From assembly GCF_000708755.2 (NCBI RefSeq), contig NZ_JGVU02000002.1, forward strand, positions 372,001 through 436,000: DNA of 64,000 nucleotides, given 5' to 3'. The notes beneath the pieces were generated by a model, which worked only from the letters and a program-made list of their open reading frames with translations, made no database searches and was not told where the DNA came from. Positions 18,669 to 28,198 of the stretch are shown piece by piece (the stretch's first letter is position 1; each line of letters starts with the position of its first letter). Source of the stretch: Metabacillus indicus LMG 22858. Lineage in GTDB: Bacteria > Bacillota > Bacilli > Bacillales > Bacillaceae. A program made the position numbers and the translations under genes.

Positions 18669-19955
18669 ATGGCAAAATCCATAAAGTTTGATCAGCTGCA
18701 GGAAGAGCTGTTCTATGAAAAGATGGAGAATGGCCTGAACGTGTATGTTCTCCCTAAAAAAGGATTCAATAAAACCTATGCGACGTTCACTACGAAATAC
18801 GGTTCGATTGACAATGAATTTGTGCCCCTTGATCAAAAAAACATGATTTCTGTTCCGGACGGAATTGCTCATTTTCTTGAGCATAAGCTTTTTGAAAAAG
18901 AAGATGGAGATGTGTTTCAGGATTTCAGCAAGCAGGGAGCCTCTTCAAATGCTTTTACATCGTTTACAAGGACAGCTTATTTATTTTCAAGTACTTCGAA
19001 TGTCGAGAAAAACCTTGAAACTCTTGTAGATTTTGTTCAGGATCCCTACTTCACGGAAAAATCTGTCGAGAAGGAAAAAGGCATTATCGGCCAGGAAATC
19101 AACATGTATGACGATAATCCCGACTGGCGTCTTTATTTCGGGCTCATTCAGAACATGTTCCACAAGCATCCGGTTGGCATTGACATTGCCGGGACAGTGG
19201 AGTCCATTTCCAAAATAACGAAAGACCTTCTGTATGAGTGCTATCACACGTTTTATCATCCAAGCAATATGCTGTTGTTTGTCACAGGTCCTGTTGATCC
19301 GGAGAGCATTCTGACTCAGATCCGGGATAATCAGAACAAAAAAGAATTTAAGCCTCAGGCTGAGATTAAACGGGCAGAAGTAAAAGAGCCGGATACTGTC
19401 GCCAAAGCTTCGGAAAAGCTGAAAATGAATGTGCAGTCTTCAAAATGCCTTGTCGGACTGAAAGCAAAGCAGGCTGACCGTTCAGGGCAAGAGCTGATGA
19501 AGCACGAGCTGTCAATGAACCTCATTTTGGATATGGTGTTTGGAAAAAGCTCTGAGAAGTATACGGAACTGTATGAAAATGGACTGATTGATGATACATT
19601 CAGCTATGATTATACAGAAGAAAGCGGGTTTGGTTTTGCCATGATCGGCGGCGATACAGACCGTCCGGATGAGCTTGCAGACGAAATTAAGCAGACGCTG
19701 CTCAAGGCTAAAAGCGAAGGTATACCCGCAGAGCGCCTTGAAAATGCCAAAAAGAAAAAAATCGGTTCTTTTCTTAGAGCGATTAACTCACCGGAGTACA
19801 TCGCAAACCAGTTTACGCGCTATTCATTCAACGAAATGAATCTGTTTGATGTTGTGCCTGTTCTTGAGCAATTGACAAACGATGATATTCATTCTACGCT
19901 GAATGAAGTGGTTGAAGAAGAACTGTTTTCAGTCTGCCAGGTTGTACCGAAATAA
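18669..19955 (+). CDS. ymfH: M16-family zinc peptidase
   Basis: A 428-residue catalytic partner of YmfF. HFLEH at 68-72 is the inverted zinc motif, and the conserved Glu about 77 residues on lies in the EKEKGIIGQEI segment. GGAAAGGAGGAGG in the ymfF tail is its ribosome site and the two reading frames abut without a spacer. The physiological substrate is not known. Terminated by a hairpin directly after the stop. Confidence 0.92.
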   Translation: MAKSIKFDQLQEELFYEKMENGLNVYVLPKKGFNKTYATFTTKYGSIDNEFVPLDQKNMISVPDGIAHFLEHKLFEKEDGDVFQDFSKQGASSNAFTSFTRTAYLFSSTSNVEKNLETLVDFVQDPYFTEKSVEKEKGIIGQEINMYDDNPDWRLYFGLIQNMFHKHPVGIDIAGTVESISKITKDLLYECYHTFYHPSNMLLFVTGPVDPESILTQIRDNQNKKEFKPQAEIKRAEVKEPDTVAKASEKLKMNVQSSKCLVGLKAKQADRSGQELMKHELSMNLILDMVFGKSSEKYTELYENGLIDDTFSYDYTEESGFGFAMIGGDTDRPDELADEIKQTLLKAKSEGIPAERLENAKKKKIGSFLRAINSPEYIANQFTRYSFNEMNLFDVVPVLEQLTNDDIHSTLNEVVEEELFSVCQVVPK

Positions 19956-19981
19956 ACATCCTTTTTGAGGGTGTTTTTTTC
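19956..19981 (+). terminator. Terminator after ymfH
   Basis: A short ACATCC / GGGTGT stem (one G-U) with a TTTTTGA loop and T7 run. Confidence 0.7.
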
Positions 19982-20010
19982 TCGTCAAGATCATAGGAAA
20001 GAGGAGAAAG

Positions 20011-20724
20011 ATGAAAAAAACGGCATTCATTACGGGAGCAAGCGGAGGAATCGGTCTCGCAACTGCACGAAAGCTTGCTTCTGAAGGATATGATTTAATC
20101 CTGCATTATCACCGGAACAAAGAACCGCTTGAGAGGCTTAAACAGGAACTTCCTGTACAATGCAGGATTGTACAGGCCGATCTCTCAATCCCCTCAGGTC
20201 CGGACACGCTTATGGAGCAGGGAATCGCTGCTGACCTTCTTATATTGAACAGCGGAAAGAGCAAGTTTGGTCTTATGACTGATTTAAATGATGATGAAAT
20301 TGGAGAACTCGTTCAGCTTCATATCACAAGCCCCTATAAAATTGCACAGAAGGCAATTCCTTCTATGGTGCGGAAAAAGAGCGGAAATATAGTAGTGATC
20401 ACGTCAATTTGGGGAGAGGTCGGCGCCTCATGCGAAGTGCTCTACAGTATGGTGAAGGGCGGGCAAAACTCGTTTGTAAAAGCCCTGGCAAAAGAGCTTG
20501 CACCTTCAGGAATCAGAGTGAATGCGGTATCTCCCGGTGCAGTTAAAACAAAGATGCTCGATGGATTTACAAAAGAAGAGCTGGATGATTTAAAAGAAGA
20601 AATACCGCTTGGACGGCTTGGGCGTCCGGAAGAAATTGCGGATGCTGTATCTTTCGCTGCGTCAGAACGGGCAAGCTACATAACCGGTCAGATTCTTTCG
20701 GTTAATGGGGGCTGGCACGTGTAA
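20011..20724 (+). CDS. ymfI: SDR reductase, EF-P modification
   Basis: Short-chain dehydrogenase/reductase of 237 residues: TGASGGIG at 8-15 binds NAD(P)H and YSMVK (Tyr145, Lys149) is the catalytic pair. In B. subtilis YmfI reduces the 5-aminopentanone group on elongation factor P to 5-aminopentanol; assignment to that role here rests on synteny between ymfH and ymfJ. Confidence 0.88.
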   Translation: MKKTAFITGASGGIGLATARKLASEGYDLILHYHRNKEPLERLKQELPVQCRIVQADLSIPSGPDTLMEQGIAADLLILNSGKSKFGLMTDLNDDEIGELVQLHITSPYKIAQKAIPSMVRKKSGNIVVITSIWGEVGASCEVLYSMVKGGQNSFVKALAKELAPSGIRVNAVSPGAVKTKMLDGFTKEELDDLKEEIPLGRLGRPEEIADAVSFAASERASYITGQILSVNGGWHV

Positions 20725-20804
20725 ATTTTTCATTCCGTTTCCGCATAAATTCATGAAGCAAAGACAAACTAACACTGTATTCCATTTAATTAGGAGGGGT
20801 TAGA

Positions 20805-21062
20805 ATGTCTGTTTTAGATAACTGGGATCAGTGGAAAAACTTCCTCGGTGACCGTCTGCACCACGCTGAGGGCGACGGAATGAAACAAGAAGCTGTAGGC
20901 GACCTTGCTTATGAAATCGGCGATTACCTCGCAAAACAGGTAGACCCGAAAAATGATCAGGAAAAAGTTCTTGCAGATCTTTGGAGCGTTGCTTCTAAAG
21001 ACGAGCAGCATGCCATTGCGAACATGATGGTAAAACTTGTCCAAAATAACGGCACAAGATAA
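20805..21062 (+). CDS. ymfJ: DUF3243 protein YmfJ
   Basis: An 85-residue soluble protein that begins MSVLDNWDQWKNFLGDRL and contains a helical segment with EIGDYLAKQVDPKN. Matches the YmfJ/DUF3243 family by position and length; function unknown. A strong AGGAGGGG lies upstream and a terminator downstream, so it can be a monocistronic unit. Confidence 0.85.
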   Translation: MSVLDNWDQWKNFLGDRLHHAEGDGMKQEAVGDLAYEIGDYLAKQVDPKNDQEKVLADLWSVASKDEQHAIANMMVKLVQNNGTR

Positions 21063-21090
21063 GAGGGGGCGCAGGTCCTCTCTTTTTTTT
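21062..21090 (+). terminator. Terminator after ymfJ
   Basis: An AGAGGG / TCCTCT hairpin followed by a run of ten T. Confidence 0.78.
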
Positions 21091-21224
21091 TGCATATAAT
21101 TCTGATGCTTGTAGGTCTCTGTACCCTTTTTTTATTGTCAAGGAATTATTCTTTCCTCTTTTGGCAAAATGCTTTATGATATGGATATAGGTGAGACAGA
21201 CCTTGTTTTGAAGGGGGTCCATAA

Positions 21225-22016
21225 TTGGATATGCAGGAATGGTATTTAGAATATGAAATTCAGAAAAACCGTCCCGGTCTCCTCGGTGACATATCATCGC
21301 TTCTCGGGATGCTTTCCATTAATATCGTGACGATAAACGGCGTGGATGACAGCCGGAGGGGACTGCTGCTTAAATGCACAAATAACGAGCAGATCCAGCG
21401 GCTTGAATCCATTTTAAATACGATGGACCATATTAGAGTGACTAAATTAAGAAAACCTAAACTGAGGGATACACTTGCTGTCCGTCACGGAAGATACATA
21501 CAAAGAGATGCGGATGACAAAAAGACGTTCAGGTTTGTCAGAGATGAACTTGGGCTCCTTGTTGATTTCCTTGCAGAGCTGTACAAGCAGGAAGGGCATA
21601 AGCTGATTGGAATCAGGGGCATGCCGAGAGTAGGGAAAACCGAATCCATTGTGGCATCAAGCGTGTGTGCGAATAAGAGATGGCTTTTTGTGTCGTCTAC
21701 ATTGCTCAAGCAAACGATCCGCAGCCAGCTGATTGCGGATGAATACAGTGTGGATAATGTGTTTATCATCGACGGGATTGTATCGACCCGCAGAGGTTCG
21801 GAGAAGCATTTGCAGCTTGTCAGGGAAATTATGCGGCTTTCAGCAACAAAAGTAGTGGAACACCCTGATATGTTTGTGCAAAATACAGAGTATACACTAG
21901 ATGATTTTGACTATATAATTGAACTTCGGAATGACCCGGATGAAAAGATTACATATGAGGAAGCAACAGGGCCTCAAATGTTCGATGAATCGAGTTTTTC
22001 CGGGTTTGATTTTTAG
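21225..22016 (+). CDS. ymfK: DUF3388 protein YmfK with N-terminal ACT-like domain
   Basis: 263 residues. The first about 75 (EWYLEYEIQKNRPGLLGDIS onward) look like an ACT ligand-binding domain; the second part carries GMPRVGKTES near residue 130, a P-loop-like sequence. Start is TTG 21225, 6 bases from AAGGGGGT; ATG 21231 would be 12 away. Function is unknown; the combination suggests a nucleotide-dependent sensor, which is inference. Confidence 0.82.
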   Translation: MDMQEWYLEYEIQKNRPGLLGDISSLLGMLSINIVTINGVDDSRRGLLLKCTNNEQIQRLESILNTMDHIRVTKLRKPKLRDTLAVRHGRYIQRDADDKKTFRFVRDELGLLVDFLAELYKQEGHKLIGIRGMPRVGKTESIVASSVCANKRWLFVSSTLLKQTIRSQLIADEYSVDNVFIIDGIVSTRRGSEKHLQLVREIMRLSATKVVEHPDMFVQNTEYTLDDFDYIIELRNDPDEKITYEEATGPQMFDESSFSGFDF

Positions 22017-22037
22017 AAGATATGGAAGGTGTTATGG

Positions 22038-22913
22038 TTGAGTGAATTAGGAAATCGACTGAAACAGGCGAGAGAAGAGCGGAAACTAAGTCTTGACGAT
22101 CTCCAGGCAATAACAAAAATTCAGAAGCGCTATCTGCTCGGCATAGAAGAGGGAAACTACGGCATGATGCCGGGAAACTTTTATGTGCGTGCCTTTATTA
22201 AGCAGTATGCAGAAGCAGTCGGTCTTGATCCGGAGAAACTTTTTGATGAATACAAAAATGAAATTCCAATTGTTCACACAGAGGAGACGATTGAGCTCTC
22301 CCGCGTGAAAACACATAAAGAGCTGCCGAAATCAGCATCAAAAGTTCTTGAATTCCTGCCGCGCATTCTTATTATAGCGGTCGTCATTCTTGCAGCGGTC
22401 ATCATCTGGATTACTGTTCAAAACAAGCCGGACTCATCAGGACAGGCAGATCAGCCAAAGCAGACATCAAGCGGCGAAAATGAATACGATGCCATTGAAA
22501 GCCCTGAAGAGCCCGAGCCGAAAGAAACAGATGCAGGCAGCGCCCCTGCTGAGGAAGATAAGCCTGCTGAAGAAAAACCCGCCGAACCGGCTTCAGAAGT
22601 CGTATTTAAGGAAACAGCCGGCCGGAAAGCTGTTTACGAGTTAACAAAAGCCGAGCAGTTCAAGCTTGATGTAACCTCATCCGGGACAACCTGGATTGAG
22701 ATTCGCAACGCATCCGGCAAAAAGTTTTTCAGCGGCATGCTGAATAAAGGCAAGACCGAGTCCCATGACTTTACAAATGAAACGGAAGCGTTCATTGTCA
22801 TCGGAAATGCATCCGCTGCACAGATCAAAGTAAACGGCAAACCCGTTGAATACAAGATTGATCCGAAAAAAACTGTGAGACAAGATATGCAAATCGTATA
22901 TACTAAGGAATAA
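22038..22913 (+). CDS. rodZ: RodZ-like cell-shape protein (YmfM)
   Basis: Bitopic membrane protein that links MreB filaments to the envelope. An N-terminal Cro/C1-type HTH (LGNRLKQAREERKLSLDDLQ) is followed by one transmembrane helix near residues 105-125 (ILIIAVVILAAVIIWITV), a Pro/Glu/Lys-rich periplasm-side linker and a C-terminal DUF4115 beta domain. The start is TTG 22038, 6 bases after GGAAGGTG; the GTG at 22029 overlaps that site. 291 residues. Upstream of pgsA, as in B. subtilis. Confidence 0.9.
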   Translation: MSELGNRLKQAREERKLSLDDLQAITKIQKRYLLGIEEGNYGMMPGNFYVRAFIKQYAEAVGLDPEKLFDEYKNEIPIVHTEETIELSRVKTHKELPKSASKVLEFLPRILIIAVVILAAVIIWITVQNKPDSSGQADQPKQTSSGENEYDAIESPEEPEPKETDAGSAPAEEDKPAEEKPAEPASEVVFKETAGRKAVYELTKAEQFKLDVTSSGTTWIEIRNASGKKFFSGMLNKGKTESHDFTNETEAFIVIGNASAAQIKVNGKPVEYKIDPKKTVRQDMQIVYTKE

Positions 22914-22938
22914 AGTCATCTTTAAGATGGCTTTCTTT
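22913..22938 (+). terminator. Terminator after rodZ
   Basis: An AAGTCATC / GATGGCTT stem (one G-U), 5-base loop and T-rich tail. Confidence 0.65.
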
Positions 22939-22988
22939 CATTCTTTTTTGTCTTGCTGTACATACATTAACATTTTGGAGGAAAACAC

Positions 22989-23567
22989 ATGAACTTGCCA
23001 AATAAGATAACCATTTCAAGAATTCTTTTAATCCCGGTATTTATGGTGATTATGCTTGCGCCTTTTGACTGGGGAACATTGTACGCTGGAGAGACTTCAA
23101 TCCCTGTCACTCATTTAGCGGGGGCGATCCTGTTTATTATTGCTTCAACAACAGACTGGATTGACGGCTACTATGCCCGGAAGCTTAACATGGTCACAAA
23201 CCTCGGCAAATTCCTTGATCCGCTCGCTGATAAGCTTCTTGTATCAGCCGCACTGATTATTTTAGTGGAACTTGGCCTTGCGCCTTCATGGATTGTCATT
23301 ATAATCATCAGCCGTGAATTTGCCGTGACCGGTCTTCGTCTTGTGCTTGCAGGAGAAGGGGAAGTCGTTGCTGCGAATATGCTCGGTAAAATAAAAACAT
23401 GGGCACAGATTATTGCCATCTCTGCTTTGCTGCTGCACAATATCCCGTTTTCCTATCTGTCTTTTCCTTTTGCAGATCTTGCATTATGGGTTGCATTATT
23501 TTTCACTGTTTATTCCGGTTGGGACTATTTCGCCAAAAACAAGGCTGCCCTTCTTTCTTCAAAGTAA
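22989..23567 (+). CDS. pgsA: CDP-diacylglycerol-glycerol-3-phosphate 3-phosphatidyltransferase
   Basis: Essential membrane enzyme that makes phosphatidylglycerophosphate for anionic phospholipids. The CDP-alcohol phosphotransferase signature is complete: Asp59-Gly60, Ala63-Arg64, Gly73, Asp77 and Asp81. Several hydrophobic helices span the 192 residues. Followed 21 bp later by cinA in the same unit. Confidence 0.95.
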   Translation: MNLPNKITISRILLIPVFMVIMLAPFDWGTLYAGETSIPVTHLAGAILFIIASTTDWIDGYYARKLNMVTNLGKFLDPLADKLLVSAALIILVELGLAPSWIVIIIISREFAVTGLRLVLAGEGEVVAANMLGKIKTWAQIIAISALLLHNIPFSYLSFPFADLALWVALFFTVYSGWDYFAKNKAALLSSK

Positions 23568-23588
23568 AACACGCAGAGGAGAATGCAC

Positions 23589-24845
23589 ATGGCTACAAAA
23601 ACAGAGATCATTGCGGTTGGATCTGAATTGCTGCTCGGGCAAATCGTCAATTCAAATGCCCAGTTCATCTCTCAGCAGCTTGCAGAGAACGGGATTAACG
23701 TCTATTACCATACAGTTGTGGGAGATAATCCGGTCAGGCTTAAGCAGGCAGTGAAAACAGCACAGGAACGTTCAAACATCATTGTGTTTACTGGCGGTCT
23801 CGGTCCGACGAAGGACGACCTCACAAAAGAAACCATCGCAAGCATGCTCGGGCGAAAACTCACAACAGACGAGGAAGCGCTGCGCAGCATCGAAGATTAT
23901 TTTGTGAAAGTAAACCGCCACATGTCAGAAAACAATAAAAAGCAGGCCCTTGTCATTGAGGGCTCTGATATTCTTAAAAATGAACATGGCATGGCGCCGG
24001 GGATGGCCATTCAGGAAAATGGCATCATCTATATGCTTCTTCCCGGGCCTCCAAGTGAAATGAAGCCGATGTTTCTTAAATTCGGACTTCCTTTTTTCAG
24101 AAAAGCACTTGGCAGAAACGACAAGATCATCTCAAGAGTTCTCCGTTATTTTGGAATAGGGGAATCCCAGCTTGAAACGGATATTCAGGATCTGATTGAC
24201 GGACAATACAACCCTACCATTGCTCCTCTTGCGGGTGACGGGGAAGTGACCTTACGACTGACAGCAAGGCACCAGTTTGAAGCTGAAGCTGTCAAACTGA
24301 TTAACGATGCTGAAAAGGCGATAAATGAAAGAGTCGGCGCGTTTTTCTACGGATATGATCAGACGACACTTGCAGAAGAGCTGTTAAGGCACCTGAGGCA
24401 GCGGGGAATGACCATTTCTGCAGCTGAAAGCCTGACAGGAGGGCTGTTCTCAGATCAGCTTACAGCCGTTAAAGGCACGTCGGACGTTTTTAAAGGAACG
24501 ATTGTGTGCTATACAAATGAAGTGAAGGAAGCCATGCTCGGAGTATCGAAAGAAACGCTTGATGTTCATGGAGCCGTCAGCGAACAATGTGCACAAGAGA
24601 TGGCAGAGCAGATCAGAAAGCTGACAGGGAGCGATATCGGAATAAGCTTCACAGGCATAGCAGGCGAAGAGCCTGTTGAAGGAAAGAAACCCGGCACTGT
24701 TTATATAGGTCTTGCCGTAAAGGGCAGGCAGACAGTAACGCATCAGCTCCTGCTTGCAGGAAGCAGGAACGGCATACGCAAGCGAACAGTTAAATACGGC
24801 TGCCATCTTGCGGTAAAAGCTTTAACAGAAAATACAGCGGAATAA
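23589..24845 (+). CDS. cinA: CinA-family NMN amidohydrolase / competence-damage protein
   Basis: Two domains: an N-terminal molybdopterin-binding-like fold ([31 protein letters not shown]) and a C-terminal nicotinamide-nucleotide amidase ([17 protein letters not shown]). In several bacteria it is induced with recA. Start is ATG 23589, 7 bases after AGAGGAG; ATG 23583 is too close. 418 residues. Its terminator overlaps the stop codon; recA then has its own promoter. Confidence 0.93.
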   Translation: MATKTEIIAVGSELLLGQIVNSNAQFISQQLAENGINVYYHTVVGDNPVRLKQAVKTAQERSNIIVFTGGLGPTKDDLTKETIASMLGRKLTTDEEALRSIEDYFVKVNRHMSENNKKQALVIEGSDILKNEHGMAPGMAIQENGIIYMLLPGPPSEMKPMFLKFGLPFFRKALGRNDKIISRVLRYFGIGESQLETDIQDLIDGQYNPTIAPLAGDGEVTLRLTARHQFEAEAVKLINDAEKAINERVGAFFYGYDQTTLAEELLRHLRQRGMTISAAESLTGGLFSDQLTAVKGTSDVFKGTIVCYTNEVKEAMLGVSKETLDVHGAVSEQCAQEMAEQIRKLTGSDIGISFTGIAGEEPVEGKKPGTVYIGLAVKGRQTVTHQLLLAGSRNGIRKRTVKYGCHLAVKALTENTAE

Positions 24846-24860
24846 GCTGTATTTTTCTTT
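24829..24860 (+). terminator. Terminator overlapping the end of cinA
   Basis: A 10-bp stem (AAAATACAGC / GCTGTATTTT) whose left arm is inside the last cinA codons; tail TTTTTCTTTT. Confidence 0.85.
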
Positions 24861-25015
24861 TTGTCCATTTTCTAATTCGCATCGAGTGCATGGGAGGCTG
24901 CGCAAATCCCCTTCAGAAATGTAAAATAGAATTTTAGGTGATTAAAAGAATTCAAATTTCTCATTTCAATAAGGAGAAAAATGAATTTTTCCATCCATTT
25001 CAATGTGCAAAAAAA

Positions 25016-25029
25016 CGAATAAATGTTCG
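25016..25029 (+). promoter_or_regulatory. LexA box upstream of recA
   Basis: CGAATAAATGTTCG, close to the Bacillus LexA consensus CGAACnnnnGTTYG, placed 9 bp before the recA -35 element. Confidence 0.85.
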
Positions 25030-25037
25030 CTTTTTGC

Positions 25038-25066
25038 TTGTCAAACAGATAAAATAAAGGTATATT
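25038..25066 (+). promoter_or_regulatory. SigA promoter of recA
   Basis: TTGTCA at 25038-25043, a 17-bp spacer, TATATT at 25061-25066. Confidence 0.8.
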
Positions 25067-25099
25067 ATTAATAGGTTAATAACTAAAGGAGGAAACTCA

Positions 25100-26137
25100 G
25101 TGAGCGATCGTCAGGCTGCCTTAGATATGGCACTTAAACAAATAGAAAAACAATTTGGTAAAGGTTCAATTATGAAACTCGGTGAACAGACCGACCGTAA
25201 AATCTCTACATCCCCAAGCGGTTCGCTTGCGCTGGATGCGGCTCTTGGAGTCGGCGGCTATCCGCGCGGAAGAATTGTTGAAATTTACGGACCTGAAAGT
25301 TCAGGTAAAACAACTGTTGCCCTTCATGCAATCGCTGAAGTACAGGCTGCAGGTGGACAGGCTGCATTTATTGATGCTGAGCATGCCCTTGATCCTGTAT
25401 ATGCCCAGAAGCTTGGCGTCAACATTGATGAGCTTCTTCTTTCCCAGCCGGATACAGGCGAGCAGGCCCTTGAAATTGCCGAAGCTCTTGTCCGAAGCGG
25501 AGCTGTAGACATTCTGGTTGTCGATTCAGTGGCTGCCCTTGTTCCTAAAGCAGAAATAGAAGGAGAAATGGGAGATGCACACGTAGGTCTGCAGGCGCGT
25601 CTTATGTCGCAGGCGCTCCGCAAACTCTCCGGCGCGATCAGCAAGTCGAAGACTATTGCCATTTTCATCAACCAGATCCGTGAAAAAGTCGGTGTCATGT
25701 TCGGAAACCCTGAAACGACGCCAGGCGGACGCGCTCTTAAATTCTACTCTTCTGTCCGTCTTGAAGTGCGCCGTGCAGAAACACTAAAACAGGGAAATGA
25801 AATGGTCGGAAACAAAACGAAAGTAAAAGTCGTCAAGAACAAGGTTGCTCCTCCATTCCGTGTTGCAGAAGTTGACATCATGTACGGAGAAGGCATTTCC
25901 AAAGAGGGAGAGATCATCGACCTTGGAACGGAAAGCGATATTGTTCAAAAGAGCGGCTCATGGTATTCATATAATGATGAGCGCCTGGGACAGGGAAGAG
26001 AAAACGCAAAGATCTTCCTTAAGGAAAACCCGGCCATTCGCCTTGAGCTTCAGGAGAAAATCCGCAGCCACTACGGATTAGACGGTGACGCTGCTGTACC
26101 TGAAGAACAAGATGAACTGAATTTGCTCGAAGACTAA
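25100..26137 (+). CDS. recA: Recombinase RecA
   Basis: Homologous recombination and SOS coprotease, 345 residues. Walker A GPESSGKT at 64-71, the makes-ATP-sensitive loop and the [18 protein letters not shown] signature are intact, and the acidic C-terminal tail ends in [11 protein letters not shown]. Start is GTG behind AAAGGAGG. LexA box and SigA promoter lie upstream, so it is SOS-inducible with a basal level. Confidence 0.98.
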   Translation: MSDRQAALDMALKQIEKQFGKGSIMKLGEQTDRKISTSPSGSLALDAALGVGGYPRGRIVEIYGPESSGKTTVALHAIAEVQAAGGQAAFIDAEHALDPVYAQKLGVNIDELLLSQPDTGEQALEIAEALVRSGAVDILVVDSVAALVPKAEIEGEMGDAHVGLQARLMSQALRKLSGAISKSKTIAIFINQIREKVGVMFGNPETTPGGRALKFYSSVRLEVRRAETLKQGNEMVGNKTKVKVVKNKVAPPFRVAEVDIMYGEGISKEGEIIDLGTESDIVQKSGSWYSYNDERLGQGRENAKIFLKENPAIRLELQEKIRSHYGLDGDAAVPEEQDELNLLED

Positions 26138-26166
26138 AAAAAGAGGCGTCCGCGCCTCTTTTTTGT
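26136..26166 (+). terminator. Terminator after recA
   Basis: An AAAAGAGGCG / CGCCTCTTTT stem with a TCCG-type loop and T6 run. Confidence 0.93.
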
Positions 26167-26294
26167 ATATTTTTGAATAAATGTTGGCAGAATGGTTGAA
26201 GTAAATGGGCGGAACTCCTGACTTTTCCTGTTTAAGAAATGTCAGGCAATGCCTGAAAATTCATAATTGCACTGAAAACCCCTGAATGACAGGC

Positions 26295-26323
26295 TTGACA
26301 AGAAAAATTCACACATTTACAAT
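26295..26323 (+). promoter_or_regulatory. Strong SigA promoter of rny
   Basis: Perfect TTGACA at 26295-26300, 17-bp spacer, TACAAT at 26318-26323. The transcript would have an untranslated leader of about 185 bases. Confidence 0.85.
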
Positions 26324-26380
26324 TGAGAAGTAATACTATTTTGTTAGAACTTTTTGCGAGGCACTATGAAAGCAGATGTT

Positions 26381-26408
26381 GACCTGCAGAACGGATTGCT
26401 GCAAGGTC
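26381..26408 (+). promoter_or_regulatory. Hairpin in the rny leader
   Basis: GACCTGCAG pairs with CTGCAAGGTC (one bulged base), with a 9-base loop. Not followed by T, so it is not a terminator; possibly a stability or processing element. The rest of the 26166-26516 gap holds the rny promoter and nothing I can call as a gene. Confidence 0.4.
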
Positions 26409-26516
26409 TCCATGAAACCCTTAAGCTTTGTGCTGTATATTGAAGAATGTATGCAATGTACATGCCGACACTTAAATCTAGCAAGAAACAAGTTCATAGC
26501 AAGAGGAGGTGAAATG

Positions 26517-28079
26517 ATGGATCCCATTACAATGATCATCTCCATTTTGCTTGGCCTAATCGTCGGTGCAGTTGTTGGCTATTTTGTTCGTAAATCCATT
26601 GCAGAAGCGAAGATTGCAGGTGCTAAAGGCACAGCTGAGCAGATTCTTGAAGATGCAAGGCGTGATGCAGAAGCAACGAAAAAAGAAGCGCTTCTTGAAG
26701 CAAAGGATGATATTCACAAGCTTCGCACAGAAGCCGAGCAGGAAATTCGTGAGCGACGAAATGAGCTGCAAAAACAAGAAAATCGCCTGTTACAAAAAGA
26801 AGAGAATCTTGACCGCAAGGATGAATCTTTAGACAAGCGCGAAAACATGCTTGAGAAAAAGGAAGATTCTCTGAATGAAAGACAACAGCATATTGAAGAG
26901 ATGGAAAGCAAAGTGGACGAGATGGTGCGGAAACAGCAAGCTGAGCTTGAGCGCATTTCCAGCTTAACCCGTGAAGAGGCTAAGCAGATCATTCTTGAAA
27001 AGGTTGAAAATGAGCTTTCTCATGATATCGCCGTAACCGTTAAAGAAAGCGAAAATCGTGCGAAAGAAGAAGCGGATAAACGAGCGAAAGAAATCCTTTC
27101 CCTTGCTATCCAGCGTTGTGCAGCCGATCATGTGGCTGAAACAACGGTATCCGTCGTTAACCTGCCAAATGATGAAATGAAGGGACGCATCATTGGCCGT
27201 GAAGGACGAAATATTCGAACACTTGAAACCCTGACAGGTATCGACCTGATTATTGATGATACTCCGGAAGCCGTTATTCTTTCCGGATTTGACCCAATTC
27301 GCAGGGAAACAGCAAGAATCGCATTGGACAAACTTGTGCAGGATGGACGCATTCATCCGGCACGAATTGAAGAAATGGTTGAAAAATCCCGCCGCGAAGT
27401 GGATGAGTACATCCGCGAAGTAGGTGAACAGACAACCTTTGAAGTTGGCGTTCACGGACTTCACCCTGACTTGATCAAGATTATGGGCCGTCTGAAGTTC
27501 AGAACGAGCTACGGTCAGAATGTCCTGAAGCACTCAATGGAAGTTGCCTACCTTTCCGGCCTTATGGCTGCAGAGCTTGGCGAAGATGTAACATTGGCAA
27601 AACGTGCAGGCTTGCTGCATGACATCGGTAAAGCAATTGACCATGAGGTTGAAGGAAGCCATGTTGAAATCGGTGTGGAACTTGCTACTAAGTACAAGGA
27701 ACATCCGGTTGTCATCAACAGTATTGCTTCTCACCATGGCGATCAGGAACCGACTTCCGTTATTGCGGTTCTGGTTGCGGCAGCAGATGCTTTATCTGCG
27801 GCTCGTCCGGGCGCAAGAAGCGAAACGCTTGAAAATTATATCCGCCGACTTGAAAAACTTGAAGAGATTTCTGAATCGTACGAAGGTGTTGAAAAATCCT
27901 TCGCCATTCAGGCAGGCCGTGAAGTTCGCATCATGGTTAAGCCGGATACGATCGATGATCTTCAGGCTCACCGTCTGGCACGTGATATCCGCAAGCGTAT
28001 TGAAGAAGAGCTGGATTACCCAGGTCACATTAAAGTAACAGTCATTCGTGAAACAAGGGCTGTTGAATATGCAAAATAA
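26517..28079 (+). CDS. rny: Ribonuclease Y
   Basis: Membrane-anchored endoribonuclease that starts decay of many mRNAs. N-terminal transmembrane helix ([18 protein letters not shown]), long charged coiled coil to about residue 200, a KH domain with [10 protein letters not shown], then an HD domain with [12 protein letters not shown]. Starting at ATG 26517, 7 bases from AGGAGG, gives 520 residues, the size of B. subtilis Rny; the upstream in-frame extension is not protein-like. Confidence 0.97.
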   Translation: MDPITMIISILLGLIVGAVVGYFVRKSIAEAKIAGAKGTAEQILEDARRDAEATKKEALLEAKDDIHKLRTEAEQEIRERRNELQKQENRLLQKEENLDRKDESLDKRENMLEKKEDSLNERQQHIEEMESKVDEMVRKQQAELERISSLTREEAKQIILEKVENELSHDIAVTVKESENRAKEEADKRAKEILSLAIQRCAADHVAETTVSVVNLPNDEMKGRIIGREGRNIRTLETLTGIDLIIDDTPEAVILSGFDPIRRETARIALDKLVQDGRIHPARIEEMVEKSRREVDEYIREVGEQTTFEVGVHGLHPDLIKIMGRLKFRTSYGQNVLKHSMEVAYLSGLMAAELGEDVTLAKRAGLLHDIGKAIDHEVEGSHVEIGVELATKYKEHPVVINSIASHHGDQEPTSVIAVLVAAADALSAARPGARSETLENYIRRLEKLEEISESYEGVEKSFAIQAGREVRIMVKPDTIDDLQAHRLARDIRKRIEEELDYPGHIKVTVIRETRAVEYAK

Positions 28080-28109
28080 AGCGATGCCTCCCGCATCGCT
28101 TTATTTTTT
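28077..28109 (+). terminator. Terminator after rny
   Basis: AAAGCGATGC / GCATCGCTTT with a 5-base loop and T6 run, overlapping the rny stop. Confidence 0.92.
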
Positions 28110-28198
28110 GCCCGCAACTGAAAGACAGGGGCCTATTTTCAGCAGATCTAAGCCAAACTAAAGAAAAAGACATATTTGCAGAGAGAAGGTTTTACAGC

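Noticed and set aside
24981-25022. 13-codon ORF with AAGGAG upstream of recA
   Set aside because: It lies before the recA promoter, behind the cinA terminator, and overlaps the LexA box, so it would hardly be transcribed.
26964-27533. 189-residue minus-strand ORF
   Set aside because: Antisense shadow of the rny KH/HD region with no ribosome site.
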